A stretch of DNA of 64,000 nucleotides from Corynebacterium pseudopelargi (GTDB lineage: Bacteria; Actinomycetota; Actinomycetes; Mycobacteriales; Mycobacteriaceae): assembly GCF_003814005.1 (NCBI RefSeq), contig NZ_CP033898.1:992001-1056000 (forward strand). Direction: 5' to 3'. Under the pieces are notes generated by a model. It had not been told where the DNA came from. It did not search any database and saw nothing but the letters and a program-made list of their open reading frames with translations. The position numbers and the translations under genes are program-made. Below, in pieces: positions 54,496 to 63,350 of the stretch (positions are counted from its first letter, which is position 1; the number at the start of each line of letters is the position of its first letter).

Positions 54496-54866
54496 GGTTT
54501 TGCAGTGTACAAAGCATCGCCTTTGGCTCGCAGCCCATGTGGCGGATCTGGCTTTGTAAACCGGCAATTCCACCCGGTCTGGGTGAAGTCTCAGGTGACG
54601 GAAAAAGAAAGTGTAAAGCGCCACTAGGGCAGTGTGATTACTACCCCAACGGTGATTGGAAGCGTGAAGCTGAAACGCAGGCAATTAGCCTTGTGTAGTG
54701 GGAAAACGCTCCAAAAAGGGGGAGGGGAAAATTACCCCCGTGCCCGACACGCCCGAAAGTGAAGTGACAACAGTGTAGTGATGGCTTAATATGCGCCACG
54801 TTAAGCGAAAGCACGTGGTGGCACGTTGTAGGAAGTGCGCATCACCACTTGGAGAAAGCGAGCTGC
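54496..54866. promoter_or_regulatory. 371-base divergent spacer with DUF4193 promoter and 5' hairpin
   Basis: No gene is visible. GTGACA (54764-54769), 17 bases and TAATAT (54787-54792) form a good promoter for the DUF4193 gene. The predicted transcript would begin with the hairpin CCACGT/ACGTGG (54796-54818). A GGGGG...CCCCC repeat lies at 54718-54739. The ppgK -10 is at 54504-54509 on the minus strand. In C. glutamicum, as I recall, suhB occupies this position. Confidence 0.6.
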
Positions 54867-55160
54867 ATGGCTAAGGACTACGACGCCCCCCGCGCGGGCG
54901 TGGAAGATGAGCTGGAGACCGACTCCCTCGAGGGCCTGAAAAGTGCCGAGGCCTCCCTCGACGATATGGATGATGACGGCGAAATCGTTGAGTCCTTTGA
55001 TCTGCCCACCTTAGATCTCAGCGGCGAAGAGCTCTCCGGTCCTGTGGTGCCACGACGCCAAGATGAATTCACCTGCTCGAGCTGCTTTATTGTTCAGCGC
55101 AAAAACCGCATCGATCACGTCGAAGACGACGGCTCGGTCATCTGCCAAGACTGCGCCTAA
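54867..55160 (+). CDS. DUF4193 zinc-ribbon-like protein
   Basis: This 97-residue protein is very acidic over its first 65 residues and ends in a four-cysteine zinc-ribbon-like domain (Cys70, Cys73, Cys93, Cys96 in FTCSSCF and VICQDC). It matches the actinobacterial DUF4193 family, small proteins conserved near sigA and dut and of unknown function; a role with RNA polymerase or nucleic acid is possible but unproven. ATG 54867 has RBS GGAGAAAG eight bases upstream. A stem terminator follows. Confidence 0.85.
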   Translation: MAKDYDAPRAGVEDELETDSLEGLKSAEASLDDMDDDGEIVESFDLPTLDLSGEELSGPVVPRRQDEFTCSSCFIVQRKNRIDHVEDDGSVICQDCA

Positions 55161-55181
55161 ACGCACAGTGATCCAGCACAA

Positions 55182-55218
55182 AGGCGGCGATTCCTCCTAA
55201 AAAGGGGGAACGCCGCCT
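55182..55218. terminator. Hairpin terminator between DUF4193 and DUF3093 genes
   Basis: AGGCGGCG (55182-55189) and CGCCGCCT (55211-55218), extended by TTCC/GGAA, form a 12-bp stem with one unpaired base. The T tail is weak (GTTGTTG). It divides convergent genes. Confidence 0.65.
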
Positions 55219-55238
55219 GTTGTTGTATCCGCGCAAAA

Positions 55239-55757
55239 TCAGGAGCGCTTTGAGGCCTGAAGCGCAGCTTCTGCCTGATCCGGCACAAAGGCCTGGACTA
55301 AGGCCGCTGGGTTTTTAGAAGAGACAAGCCAGTAGGGGGTTGGATCTTCTGGATCATCCAGCACGAACATTGCCATTTCCTTGACCCAATCATGGGAGAT
55401 AAGAAAGGCTGCTGGATCGAGCTGCCGGCCCATCGCATTGCGCTTGGCGCTTTCTGGAACCACCAAGGACTTAGACACCACCGTGTGCGGCAGATTGACC
55501 TCGCCCGAGGTAAGCCAACGGGTGCCATCTGGGTCTTGTTCTACGCGCAAACGAGTAGAAGAAAAGCTTAGCAGAATCCACAACGCCAAGGCGCTGAGCA
55601 GCACTGCTGGTGCATACAGCCAGATGGCAGAACGGTTCATGGCCAACATTCTGGTCATCAGCGCCACCACGCCTGCGGCCACGAGCCACCAGTACCAAGG
55701 CACCCAGTGGCGCTCTTCATATAACACCGATGCAGAACTTTGTTGCTTGGAACTCAC
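55239..55757 (-). CDS. DUF3093 membrane protein
   Basis: This 172-residue protein has two membrane segments near 22-35 and 46-66 (YWWLVAAGVVALMTRML, WLYAPAVLLSALALWILLSF), then a soluble domain with the family motifs VEQDPDGTRWLTSGEVNLPHTVVS and DPAAFLISHDWVKEMAMFVLDDPEDPTPYW. It matches DUF3093, found next to dut in actinobacteria; function unknown. GTG 55757 has TAAGGT 8 bases upstream (minus strand, 55771 to 55766), so it is probably leaderless; a TTG two codons earlier is less likely. It is divergent from dut. Confidence 0.82.
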   Translation of the reverse strand: MSSKQQSSASVLYEERHWVPWYWWLVAAGVVALMTRMLAMNRSAIWLYAPAVLLSALALWILLSFSSTRLRVEQDPDGTRWLTSGEVNLPHTVVSKSLVVPESAKRNAMGRQLDPAAFLISHDWVKEMAMFVLDDPEDPTPYWLVSSKNPAALVQAFVPDQAEAALQASKRS

Positions 55758-55813
55758 AGGCAACTACCTTACCTTCTACGAACACCACCGGGCAGCTCCG
55801 CTAGGGTAGCGGT

Positions 55814-56260
55814 ATGCATGACACCGAATTCACCATTCCGCTCAAGCGTCTAGATCCCGAGCTTCCCATGCCCAAGCGGGCTCACCGGGGCGACGCTGGA
55901 GTTGATCTGTACGCGGCTGAGGATTGCACCCTCGAACCTGGCCAGCGCAGCCTGGTTGGAACCGGGATCGCTATCGCGCTGCCCTTGGGTACCGTGGGGC
56001 TTATTCACCCGCGCTCAGGTTTGGCCTTACGCCACGGGCTGAGCATTGTGAATACCCCCGGCACCATTGATGCTGATTACCGTGGCGAAATCAAAGTGTG
56101 TCTGATTAACCTTGACCAGCAAACCCCAATCGAAATCAAACGCGGTGATCGTATTGCGCAATTGGTGGTGCAGCAGGTGGCCCTGCCGGACTTCGAAGAA
56201 GTAAACGATCTTGACCACACCACCAGGGGCGAAGGCGGCTACGGCTCTACGGGCGTCTAG
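55814..56260 (+). CDS. dut: Deoxyuridine 5'-triphosphate nucleotidohydrolase
   Basis: This trimeric dUTPase of 148 residues hydrolyses dUTP to dUMP, keeping uracil out of DNA. All five family motifs are visible: [44 protein letters not shown] and [10 protein letters not shown] at the C terminus. ATG 55814 has TAGGGT 6 bases upstream, suggesting a leaderless mRNA with a promoter between the divergent DUF3093 gene and dut. A tandem repeat lies just beyond its stop. Confidence 0.97.
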   Translation: MHDTEFTIPLKRLDPELPMPKRAHRGDAGVDLYAAEDCTLEPGQRSLVGTGIAIALPLGTVGLIHPRSGLALRHGLSIVNTPGTIDADYRGEIKVCLINLDQQTPIEIKRGDRIAQLVVQQVALPDFEEVNDLDHTTRGEGGYGSTGV

Positions 56261-56267
56261 CCTGCCT

Positions 56268-56344
56268 GCCTCGGCGGCCAACACGCGGATGCCTTGGCGG
56301 CGGACACGCGGATGCCTTGGCAGCGAACACGCGGATGCCTTGGA
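56268..56344. repeat. 23-bp tandem repeat between dut and DUF3710 gene
   Basis: Three 23-base units start at 56268, 56291 and 56314 and end in ACACGCGGAT; the second reads GCCTTGGCGG-CGGACACGCGGAT. A partial fourth unit, GCCTTGGA, is at 56337-56344. Units differ at only a few positions. The repeat begins 7 bases after the dut stop. Confidence 0.92.
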
Positions 56345-56436
56345 TAATGCAACACTTGAAACACCGCAGCGGCAACGCCTAAACAAAGAGCACACCACCA
56401 GCAATACCTCATAAAAAATAGAAAGGCTGAAGCACT

Positions 56437-57261
56437 ATGGCACTGTGGCCATTTGGCAAAAAAGAAGACAAAGAACGCAACGAGGACATCGCAGAGACCT
56501 CTGCTGAGTTCAACGACACCGAACCCGATACTGCCGAGGCGGAAGAAGTTGGCGCAGTAGATATCGAAAGCGTTGAGGGAGTAGACGTCAACGACGAGCC
56601 TTACCAAGGCCGCCTCGGCGCCGAAGGTCCCTACGACGCCCAAGAGCATGATTTTCAAAGCTTCGACTTCAGCGACTTCTCCCATGCAGCGCTCAACTTA
56701 GGCTCCATGATTATTACCCTGCCCCATGATTCCCAGGTGCAGGTGGAGATGGGAGAGCGTGGACCTAAGATGCTGCACATTCTTACCGAGCACGGCCGCT
56801 TTACTCCCGTAGCTTTTGCAGCGCCCGTATCAGGAGGGCAGTGGCGCAAACTGGCTAAGGACACCGCAGAAAGCATGCGTGCCGACGGCCTTCGCGTGGT
56901 CACCGAATACGGCCCCTTCGGGCGCGAAGTGGTAGGCCGTTTGGATGCCGAGCAATCCAATATTGTTCGCGTCATTGGCGTCGATGGTCCGCGCTGGATG
57001 CTGCGTTTTACTATCGCCTCACCTGAAGCATCGGCAGACCAAGCAGCCGAGCTTGCCCGAGAGGTGATTGCCCGTAGCTTTGTTAACCGTGGCGATACCC
57101 CCATCCTCGCCGGTGAATCGCTGCCTGTGGCACTGCCTGCGCCCCTTGCTGAGCAGGTCCAAGAAGAAATGCAGCGCCGCCAACAGGCACAACAACAGCA
57201 GGCACAGCAACAGCAGGCCCAACAACAGCCGCAACAGCCGCAACAGCAGGATCAACAGTAG
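56437..57261 (+). CDS. DUF3710 domain protein
   Basis: This 274-residue cytoplasmic protein matches the actinobacterial DUF3710 family, always near dut. The N terminus has ALWPFGKKEDKERNED followed by an acidic stretch; the core contains LNLGSMIITLPHDSQVQVEM, RFTPVAFAAPVSGGQWRKLA and GRLDAEQSNIVRVIGVDGPRWMLR. The last 35 residues are almost pure Gln and Pro, encoded by CAA/CAG runs that could vary in length. RBS AGAAAGG precedes the ATG. Its stop overlaps the GTG of the next gene by one base, so they are coupled. Function unknown. Confidence 0.85.
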   Translation: MALWPFGKKEDKERNEDIAETSAEFNDTEPDTAEAEEVGAVDIESVEGVDVNDEPYQGRLGAEGPYDAQEHDFQSFDFSDFSHAALNLGSMIITLPHDSQVQVEMGERGPKMLHILTEHGRFTPVAFAAPVSGGQWRKLAKDTAESMRADGLRVVTEYGPFGREVVGRLDAEQSNIVRVIGVDGPRWMLRFTIASPEASADQAAELAREVIARSFVNRGDTPILAGESLPVALPAPLAEQVQEEMQRRQQAQQQQAQQQQAQQQPQQPQQQDQQ

Positions 57262-58535
57262 TGACGAATACCCTGGCCAAAGGCCAATACCTAGATCTCG
57301 AGATCACCGACATGGCCTATGGCGGTGAGGGCATTGCCCATATCGACGGCCGTGTGGTGTTCGTTCGGGGCGGATTACCCGGCGATCATGTTCGCGCCGA
57401 ATGCACGCAAGTAAAAAAGCGCTTTGCCAAAGCAAGCGTTGTCGAAGTGCTCACGCCTTCCCCAATACGCACCGCCCCACGATGCGAGGCGGCGGCCGCA
57501 GGCGCAGGATGCTGCGATTTTGCATCGGTTGATCCGGCCCAGGAGGCAGGGCTGAAACGCGATGTGGTGCTCAACCAACTTGCTGCCTTAGCAGGCATCG
57601 AGCTTGCACCTGAGCAAGTCACCGTGGTGGATTTTGCCCAACCCACTGGCTGGCGTACCAGGATGCGTTTAGGCACGAACGCCAAGGGCCAGGTGGGTAT
57701 GCGTAAGGCGCGTTCGAGCGAGATCGTGCCAAATACGCCTTGTTCGCAGGCCGTACCGGAGCTGCAAGAGGCAATCGCTGCTATTGGCACCGTCACCCCA
57801 GGTGCAGAAGTGGTGGCTGCTTATGACGGCGATGGCGCGATCAGCGTGGTAGAAATTCGCAAAGCAGCCCGCGGGCGTAGGCGAGAAACCATTGAGCGAA
57901 CATTAAGCGGCACCTCCTTGGTGCAAGAACACATCGCTGATGTCAGTTTTAAGCTGCCCGCAACAGCGTTTTGGCAGGCACATAGCAAAGCAGTGCAGTG
58001 CTATAGCGACATCATCACCGACATGCTCCAGACTGCGCTGGGTCACGATGCCAAGAACCAAAAGGCATCGTGTGCTTGGGACCTTTATGGAGGCGTGGGT
58101 GCTTTTGCACCGGCGATTGCCACAGCACTTCCGAAGGCCACGATTCATAGCGTGGAGGTATCGCGTGCCGCGGCGGCTGCTGGGCAACAGGCTTTTAGCA
58201 AGAGCAGCCTGCGCGATGCAGTGGAGTTTCACACCGCAGACGTGGCAAAACTTGTGCCGCAATTGCCTCAGCCAGAAGCTGTGGTGCTCGATCCGCCGCG
58301 CACCGGCGCCGGGCAGGATGTGATTGAAGCGATTGCGAGCGCCGGGCCTTCGGCGGTGGTGCATATCGGCTGTGATGCAGCCACCTTCGCCCGTGATCTT
58401 GGCTATTGGCAGGCGCAGGGTTATTGCATGGACAGGTTGATCGTTGTTGATGCCTTCCCTGGCACGCATCATTGCGAGTGCGTCGCACTGATTCGCCCGA
58501 GTGTTTCTGCTGCCAGCGAGCAGGGAGATTCTTAG
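57261..58535 (+). CDS. Class I SAM-dependent RNA uracil methyltransferase (TrmA/RlmD family)
   Basis: The 424-residue enzyme has an N-terminal TRAM domain (LEITDMAYGGEGIAHIDGRVVFVRGGLPGDHV), a Cys cluster (Cys in RCEAAAAGAGCCDFAS) that may hold iron-sulfur, and a C-terminal Rossmann methyltransferase domain with DLYGGVGAFAP, the D-P-P motif VVLDPPRTGAG and the catalytic Cys in HIGCDAATFARDLG. These are hallmarks of RNA m5U methyltransferases; the target, 23S rRNA or tRNA, cannot be fixed. GTG 57261 overlaps the previous stop by one base. Confidence 0.88.
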   Translation: MTNTLAKGQYLDLEITDMAYGGEGIAHIDGRVVFVRGGLPGDHVRAECTQVKKRFAKASVVEVLTPSPIRTAPRCEAAAAGAGCCDFASVDPAQEAGLKRDVVLNQLAALAGIELAPEQVTVVDFAQPTGWRTRMRLGTNAKGQVGMRKARSSEIVPNTPCSQAVPELQEAIAAIGTVTPGAEVVAAYDGDGAISVVEIRKAARGRRRETIERTLSGTSLVQEHIADVSFKLPATAFWQAHSKAVQCYSDIITDMLQTALGHDAKNQKASCAWDLYGGVGAFAPAIATALPKATIHSVEVSRAAAAAGQQAFSKSSLRDAVEFHTADVAKLVPQLPQPEAVVLDPPRTGAGQDVIEAIASAGPSAVVHIGCDAATFARDLGYWQAQGYCMDRLIVVDAFPGTHHCECVALIRPSVSAASEQGDS

Positions 58536-58553
58536 AGCGGTATGCAAGCCTAG

Positions 58554-58559
58554 TAAGAT
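58554..58559 (+). promoter_or_regulatory. -10 box of dxs
   Basis: TAAGAT with TTAGAG 16 bases upstream (58532-58537) is a plausible promoter. It gives a G/C-rich leader of about 95 bases in which I see no known riboswitch. Confidence 0.45.
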
Positions 58560-58662
58560 GAAACAAAGTCTTCGCGTCCAACGCGACCAACCGCGGAGCT
58601 CGACCATGTGAAGGCGATGACCTCGCCGACGACGCCACGTAGAAAGGGTGCCTTTTTCGCCC

Positions 58663-60561
58663 ATGAGTGTTCTTGAACGCATTTCCACCCCCAACGACGT
58701 GCGCGCTTTGAGCCAGGATGAATTGCTCACTCTCGCGCAGGAAATCCGGGATTTTCTGGTGGAAAAGGTATCTGCCACCGGCGGACACTTGGGGCCAAAT
58801 CTGGGCGTTGTAGAGCTCACCCTCGGGCTGCACCGGGTGTTTGACTCGCCGCGCGATCCCATCATCTTTGATACTTCGCACCAGTCCTATGTGCACAAGA
58901 TCCTCACTGGGCGCCGTGCGGGTTTTGATCAGCTTCGCCAAAAAGATGGCTTGTCTGGTTACACCAGCAGGGATGAGTCCGAGCATGACTGGACTGAATC
59001 TTCGCATGCTTCGGCCGCCCTCTCTTATGCCGATGGTTTAGCCAAGGCATTCGAGCTGCGCGGCGAGGCCGACCGCAAGGTCGTTGCAGTGGTTGGCGAT
59101 GGTGCCTTGACCGGCGGCATGTGCTGGGAGGCTTTGAACAATATCGCCGGTGGTAACACCCGCAATGTTGTGGTGGTAGTCAACGATAATGGCCGCAGCT
59201 ACTCGCCCACGATTGGTGGTTTGGCGGCTAATCTGGCCGAGCTTCGCACCATGCCGTTCTACGACAAGGTCATGGAACAAGGTAAGTCCACCTTGAAATC
59301 CATGGGTTGGTTTGGCGAGCGCACCTTCGAGGCTCTCCACGCTTTTAAAGAAGGCCTCAAATCCACCGTGCTTCCCACCCAGATGTTCCCAGAACTGGGC
59401 ATCAAATACATCGGGCCGGTTAATGGTCACAGCATGGAGGAAGTGGAAAATGCTCTGAGCTATGCCCGTGAGTACCAAGGCCCGATCATTGTGCACATGG
59501 TCACCGAAAAGGGTCGTGGTTATGCCCCGGCTGAAAATGATGTGGCCGAGTTGATGCACTCCACCGGGGTGATTAATCCAAAAACTGGTGAGCCCGTTGG
59601 CACGAAAAGCCCTGGCTGGACGTCCGTGTTTAGCAAAGCATTGGTAGAAGCGGGGCAGCGTCGAAGCGATGTGGTGGCTATTACCGCGGCGATGGCGGGG
59701 CCGACTGGGCTTTCTGCTTTTGGGGAGCGCTTCCCGGAACGTTTCTTCGATGTCGGCATCGCCGAGCAGCACGCCTTGACCTCGGCTGCGGGCTTGGCGC
59801 TTGGCGGGATGCACCCGGTTGTGGCTATCTATTCCACCTTCTTAAATCGCGCCTTTGACCAGCTCCTCATGGATGTTGGCTTGTTGCACCAGCCGGTAAC
59901 GATCGTGCTCGATCGGGCAGGTGCCACGGGTTCTGATGGCGCCAGCCACAACGGCGTATGGGATTTCTCGCTCACCAGCGTGGTGCCGGGCATTCACGTT
60001 GCAGCCCCGCGAGATGGTGAAGAGTTAAAGGAGCTTTTCGACGCCTCCCTCGACATCGAAGGTCCCAGCGTGGTTCGCTTCCCCAAGGGCAATCTGCCTG
60101 AGCCCATCCCTGCGGTGCAAAGACTCGAAGACGGCGTAGACGTCTTAAGCTACCTCGATGCCGATGAAGATGAGGACACTCCCAGCCTGCTCATGGTGGC
60201 AGTGGGTGCCATGGCAACCCCGACGCTCGAGGCTGCATCGCGTCTGCGAGACGCTGGCCTCAATGTCACTGTGGTGGATCCTCGCTGGGTGGTTCCAGTT
60301 GCTCCGAGCTTGATTGCGCTTGCTGATGATCACGACCTGGTAGTGACCGTAGAAGACGGTGTGATCAACGGTGGCATTGGATCTTTGATCGGCTCTGCTT
60401 TGCATGCCGCAGAAGTTGATACACCGATCCGCAACTTGGCGTTTCCTGAGATCTTCCCGCTGCACCAAAGCCGCGATGAATTGCTCAACGAAGTAGGCCT
60501 TGATGCCGAAGGCATTTTTGAGCAATCCTGGCAGTGGGCAGCACAGCTGTTCCAGCAATAG
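58663..60561 (+). CDS. dxs: 1-deoxy-D-xylulose-5-phosphate synthase
   Basis: Dxs of 632 residues condenses pyruvate and glyceraldehyde-3-phosphate with thiamine diphosphate, starting the MEP isoprenoid pathway. The N-terminal TPP-binding part shows [37 protein letters not shown] and [17 protein letters not shown]; the transketolase pyrimidine domain has [17 protein letters not shown] and [18 protein letters not shown]; a C-terminal domain follows. ATG 58663 is the first methionine matching the usual N terminus ([12 protein letters not shown]); the AGAAAGG RBS at 58641 is rather distant (15 bases), leaving some doubt. It converges with RNase D, 3 bases apart. Confidence 0.95.
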   Translation: MSVLERISTPNDVRALSQDELLTLAQEIRDFLVEKVSATGGHLGPNLGVVELTLGLHRVFDSPRDPIIFDTSHQSYVHKILTGRRAGFDQLRQKDGLSGYTSRDESEHDWTESSHASAALSYADGLAKAFELRGEADRKVVAVVGDGALTGGMCWEALNNIAGGNTRNVVVVVNDNGRSYSPTIGGLAANLAELRTMPFYDKVMEQGKSTLKSMGWFGERTFEALHAFKEGLKSTVLPTQMFPELGIKYIGPVNGHSMEEVENALSYAREYQGPIIVHMVTEKGRGYAPAENDVAELMHSTGVINPKTGEPVGTKSPGWTSVFSKALVEAGQRRSDVVAITAAMAGPTGLSAFGERFPERFFDVGIAEQHALTSAAGLALGGMHPVVAIYSTFLNRAFDQLLMDVGLLHQPVTIVLDRAGATGSDGASHNGVWDFSLTSVVPGIHVAAPRDGEELKELFDASLDIEGPSVVRFPKGNLPEPIPAVQRLEDGVDVLSYLDADEDEDTPSLLMVAVGAMATPTLEAASRLRDAGLNVTVVDPRWVVPVAPSLIALADDHDLVVTVEDGVINGGIGSLIGSALHAAEVDTPIRNLAFPEIFPLHQSRDELLNEVGLDAEGIFEQSWQWAAQLFQQ

Positions 60562-60564
60562 TCT

Positions 60565-61740
60565 CTAACACAGCCCAGCGGCGCGAAACACCGGCTGGGC
60601 TTGTTCTCTTTGCCAGGGGCGCAGCAGCGTTTGATCGAGGGCCTGCTCAAGCTCTTCGCCTTGGTGGATACACGCCCAACACACTTTGCGCAGTGTACGA
60701 CGCGACATCAGTGTGTCAGCTTCGACGTTGATATCGGCTTGCACCTGCTCTAATGCCGTCTCGGCTGCGAGTAAACGCTCGAAGCCTGAAGGATCGCGCT
60801 TCTTCCATGCGCTCGCGCTAATTGTGCTTTGGCGCCGAGGCCGTTTCGGCCAAGGTTGTGCAGCAATACCGGCTTGAGCCACGTTCAGCCATTCGCCCGC
60901 ATGGCCGCGAAGGTCTCTCGGGAATGCACTCAGACGCATCAATTGGGATACCGAGCGAGGACGCTTCGTAGCGATCGCTACCATCGCCTTATCGGGCAGG
61001 AGTCGGTGCGGGGCAACATCCATGGCCATGGCCAGGGCATCGCGGTGATGCCACAGGGCTCGGATCACCGCGAGTTCTTGGGGCTTGGACACGCTATTGG
61101 CAGCTTTAGAATCCTCCCACCTCGGTGGCGCAAGCGGCGTTGCTTTGTGCTGGATGAACTCAAATTCTTCTTTTGCCCACTGACTCTTACCCGCGGCATC
61201 GAGGCGCTTTTGGCAGGCTTGGGCAAGCTCGAGCAACACCTCTACATCTAAAGCCGCGTAGTTGCGCCACGCTTTTGGCAGGGGACGCCGCGACCAATCT
61301 TCGCCACCGTGCGACTTGTGCATGGTGTAGCCGATCAGCGCTGCGCTGAGCTCCGGCAGGCGATAGGGCGTGATATTCAGCAGTTTTGCGGCGACGGCGG
61401 TATCGAAAATGTCGGCAGGGTAGAGCCCTAGGGCGTAGAGGCTTGGTAGATCCGTGGCTGCGTCGTGAAGCACCCACGTTGTCTGGGAAAGCGCCGGTTC
61501 AAGGGCAGGGCCTACCACCTCGCGGTGCGGTTCGGGATCGATGAGCACGGTGCCAGAGCCTGCGCGGCGAAGCTGAAGCAGAAATGCCCGATCGTTGTAG
61601 CGGATACCTCCGGCACGTTCGGTATCAACGGCAATGGCGCCAGTGCCCTTGGCAAGGGTTCGTTCTGCCTTGCGTAATTGGCTGGGAGTAGTGCAAAGGG
61701 CCGGTAAGCCATCGCGTGGCGTGCTCAGCGTCGTGACCAT
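60565..61740 (-). CDS. rnd: Ribonuclease D (HRDC domain)
   Basis: This 391-residue DEDD-type 3'-5' exoribonuclease trims tRNA and other stable RNA precursors. The exonuclease domain has the first acidic pair in VDTERAGGIRYNDRAFLLQ, the second in HDAATDLPSL and the final Asp in NYAALDVEVLLEL. An HRDC domain follows near 210-290 (LAVIRALWHHRDALAMAMDVAPHRLLPDKAMVAIA) and the C-terminal helical part contains RTLRKVCW. It follows the DUF3000 gene after 15 bases in the same direction and is probably in the same operon. Confidence 0.92.
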   Translation of the reverse strand: MVTTLSTPRDGLPALCTTPSQLRKAERTLAKGTGAIAVDTERAGGIRYNDRAFLLQLRRAGSGTVLIDPEPHREVVGPALEPALSQTTWVLHDAATDLPSLYALGLYPADIFDTAVAAKLLNITPYRLPELSAALIGYTMHKSHGGEDWSRRPLPKAWRNYAALDVEVLLELAQACQKRLDAAGKSQWAKEEFEFIQHKATPLAPPRWEDSKAANSVSKPQELAVIRALWHHRDALAMAMDVAPHRLLPDKAMVAIATKRPRSVSQLMRLSAFPRDLRGHAGEWLNVAQAGIAAQPWPKRPRRQSTISASAWKKRDPSGFERLLAAETALEQVQADINVEADTLMSRRTLRKVCWACIHQGEELEQALDQTLLRPWQREQAQPVFRAAGLC

Positions 61741-61755
61741 GACGCCACTCGCTTT

Positions 61756-62343
61756 CTAGAGCTGCTTAGGCAATGCGGCCACGCCTTCTGGGGGCATGCC
61801 GGCAAATAGTGCGAGCACGCGGGAAAAGGCCACGACATGGGGGCTGAGATCCTCAGAGGTTGCGGTCCATGATGCTCGCATTTCTAATTGGAATGCTCGG
61901 CTTGGGCCGCCAATATCGCCAAAGCGTTCCGAGGCGGTGGAGGTTACGGTGCCACCAAGGTTGCGGAATTCCGCGGCGCCTTCTTCGAGACCTTCGTTGA
62001 GCCATTGCCACGCCACGTTGGGCAGGAGGGGATCGCCGGCTAAGGCATCGTCCATATCCGCTTGGATATAGGCCACCATCCGCATGTCGCCTGCCCAGGC
62101 GTCATCGGATTTGGGGTCGTGCAGCACGATGAGGCGGCCGAAGGCGTCGCCTGATTGCGTATCGTTTTCTTCTCGTATGACTTCAAGGCCAATGGCGTGG
62201 CTAAAAGGTGCCAGGCGCTGGGGCGGGCGCACGGTGCTCAAAGAAATTTCAGGCCGAAGCTTCGCCATGTGCATGGATTCCACCGCGCGGGCGAATGCCT
62301 CCGGCTGGGCATCGTTGCTCGTCGTCGCTTGAGAGTCATTCAC
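61756..62343 (-). CDS. DUF3000 protein
   Basis: This 195-residue soluble protein matches the actinobacterial DUF3000 family, regularly placed before rnd. The core includes RPEISLSTVRPPQRLAPFSHAIGLEV, GRLIVLHDPKSDDAWAGDMRMVAYIQADMDDAL and TASERFGDIGGPSRAFQLEMRASWT. No catalytic site is evident; function unknown. GTG 62343 has TACCTT 7 bases upstream (minus strand, 62356 to 62351), so a leaderless start is likely and the longer frame is rejected. It is divergent from hemQ. Confidence 0.82.
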   Translation of the reverse strand: MNDSQATTSNDAQPEAFARAVESMHMAKLRPEISLSTVRPPQRLAPFSHAIGLEVIREENDTQSGDAFGRLIVLHDPKSDDAWAGDMRMVAYIQADMDDALAGDPLLPNVAWQWLNEGLEEGAAEFRNLGGTVTSTASERFGDIGGPSRAFQLEMRASWTATSEDLSPHVVAFSRVLALFAGMPPEGVAALPKQL

Positions 62344-62449
62344 AGGGACAAAGGTAGGCGTTTGTGAAGCACATTCTGGGGAGGCGCGCCGAGAAGTGCG
62401 AAGCATGTTCAGCACGCGCCCGAAGGCAGGAGGTGACACGACCGGCGTA

Positions 62450-62479
62450 TTGGCAAAGCAGAAACATCATCCTTATGAT
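62450..62479 (+). promoter_or_regulatory. hemQ promoter with palindrome over the -10
   Basis: TTGGCA (62450-62455), 18 bases and TATGAT (62474-62479) form a promoter. The short palindrome ATCAT-CCTT-ATGAT overlaps the -10 and may be an operator. The leader is about 100 bases. Confidence 0.5.
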
Positions 62480-62586
62480 TGATGGCAGTGCCAACCGAAG
62501 GCCGGGGCAATGTGCTTGATGGCCACTCGGGACACTGCCGACTTCTATGCGTCCACCAGCCGGTGGCACCCACGAAAGGATTTCTA

Positions 62587-63291
62587 GTGGCAGAAAAACT
62601 GGATTTTGACAAGCTCAACGCTATTCAGGCTTATTCGCAGGTGGTGAGCTTCCGCGTCATTCCCGGAGCCCTTGGCACCGAGCGCGAGCAGATCATTGAG
62701 CAGGCCCGCGAATTTTTCCAGTCGCTCGCTGATCAAGGCAAAGTCACCATCCGTGGCGTCTACGACATCACCGGTTGCCGTGCTGAAGCTGATTTCATGA
62801 TCTGGTGGATCGCCGAAGAATTCACCGACCTGCAGTACGCCTACAACACCTTCCGCCGCGATACGGTGCTTGGCCAATGCAGCGAAGTGTTCTGGATTGG
62901 CAACTCCTTGCACCGTCCTTCGGAATTTAATAAGTCGCACCTGCCCAGCTTCATCATGGGCGAAGAACCAGGCCGCTGGTGCGCGGTGTATCCCTTCGTG
63001 CGTTCCTACGATTGGTACGTCATGGATCCGAAGGAACGCCGCCGCATTCTGGCAGAACACGGCATGGCAGCCCGCGATTACGCCGATGTGCGCGCCAACA
63101 CCCTCCCGGCGTTTGCCATGGGCGACTACGAGTGGATCCTGGCCTTCGAGGCCCCCGAGCTGCACCGCATTGTCGATCTGATGCACCAGATGCGTTATAC
63201 CGATGCTCGCCTGCACGTGCGCGAGGAGATCCCCTTCCTCACCGGCCGTCGCGTGGACGATGTAGCAGAACTCATTGAGATCCTGCCCTAA
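62587..63291 (+). CDS. hemQ: Coproheme decarboxylase HemQ/ChdC
   Basis: HemQ of 234 residues makes haem b from coproheme in the coproporphyrin-dependent pathway of actinobacteria. The residues known from the C. diphtheriae enzyme are all present at the same numbers: distal His118, catalytic Tyr135 and proximal His158. The family sequence VYPFVRSYDWYVMDPKERR is visible. GTG 62587 is chosen because AAAGGA lies just upstream and the N terminus (MAEKLDFDKLNAIQAY) is typical; an upstream in-frame ATG is rejected. The promoter at 62450 gives a 100-base leader. The divergent gene is DUF3000. Confidence 0.96.
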   Translation: MAEKLDFDKLNAIQAYSQVVSFRVIPGALGTEREQIIEQAREFFQSLADQGKVTIRGVYDITGCRAEADFMIWWIAEEFTDLQYAYNTFRRDTVLGQCSEVFWIGNSLHRPSEFNKSHLPSFIMGEEPGRWCAVYPFVRSYDWYVMDPKERRRILAEHGMAARDYADVRANTLPAFAMGDYEWILAFEAPELHRIVDLMHQMRYTDARLHVREEIPFLTGRRVDDVAELIEILP

Positions 63292-63303
63292 ACCAACACA
63301 GGC

Positions 63304-63347
63304 CAACGCCCTGCGAGCACGCTTGCTCGCAGGGCGTTGTGTTTTTT
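63304..63347 (+). terminator. Terminator after hemQ
   Basis: CAACGCCCTGCGAGCA (63304-63319) and TGCTCGCAGGGCGTTG (63324-63339) form a perfect 16-bp stem with a 4-base loop, followed by TGTTTTTT. It separates hemQ from convergent msrB. Confidence 0.92.
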
Positions 63348-63350
63348 GGG

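Noticed and set aside
58560..58662. Thiamine pyrophosphate riboswitch before dxs, a TPP enzyme
   Set aside because: The conserved CTGAGA and CTGATCTGGATAAT-like signals of the TPP aptamer are absent.
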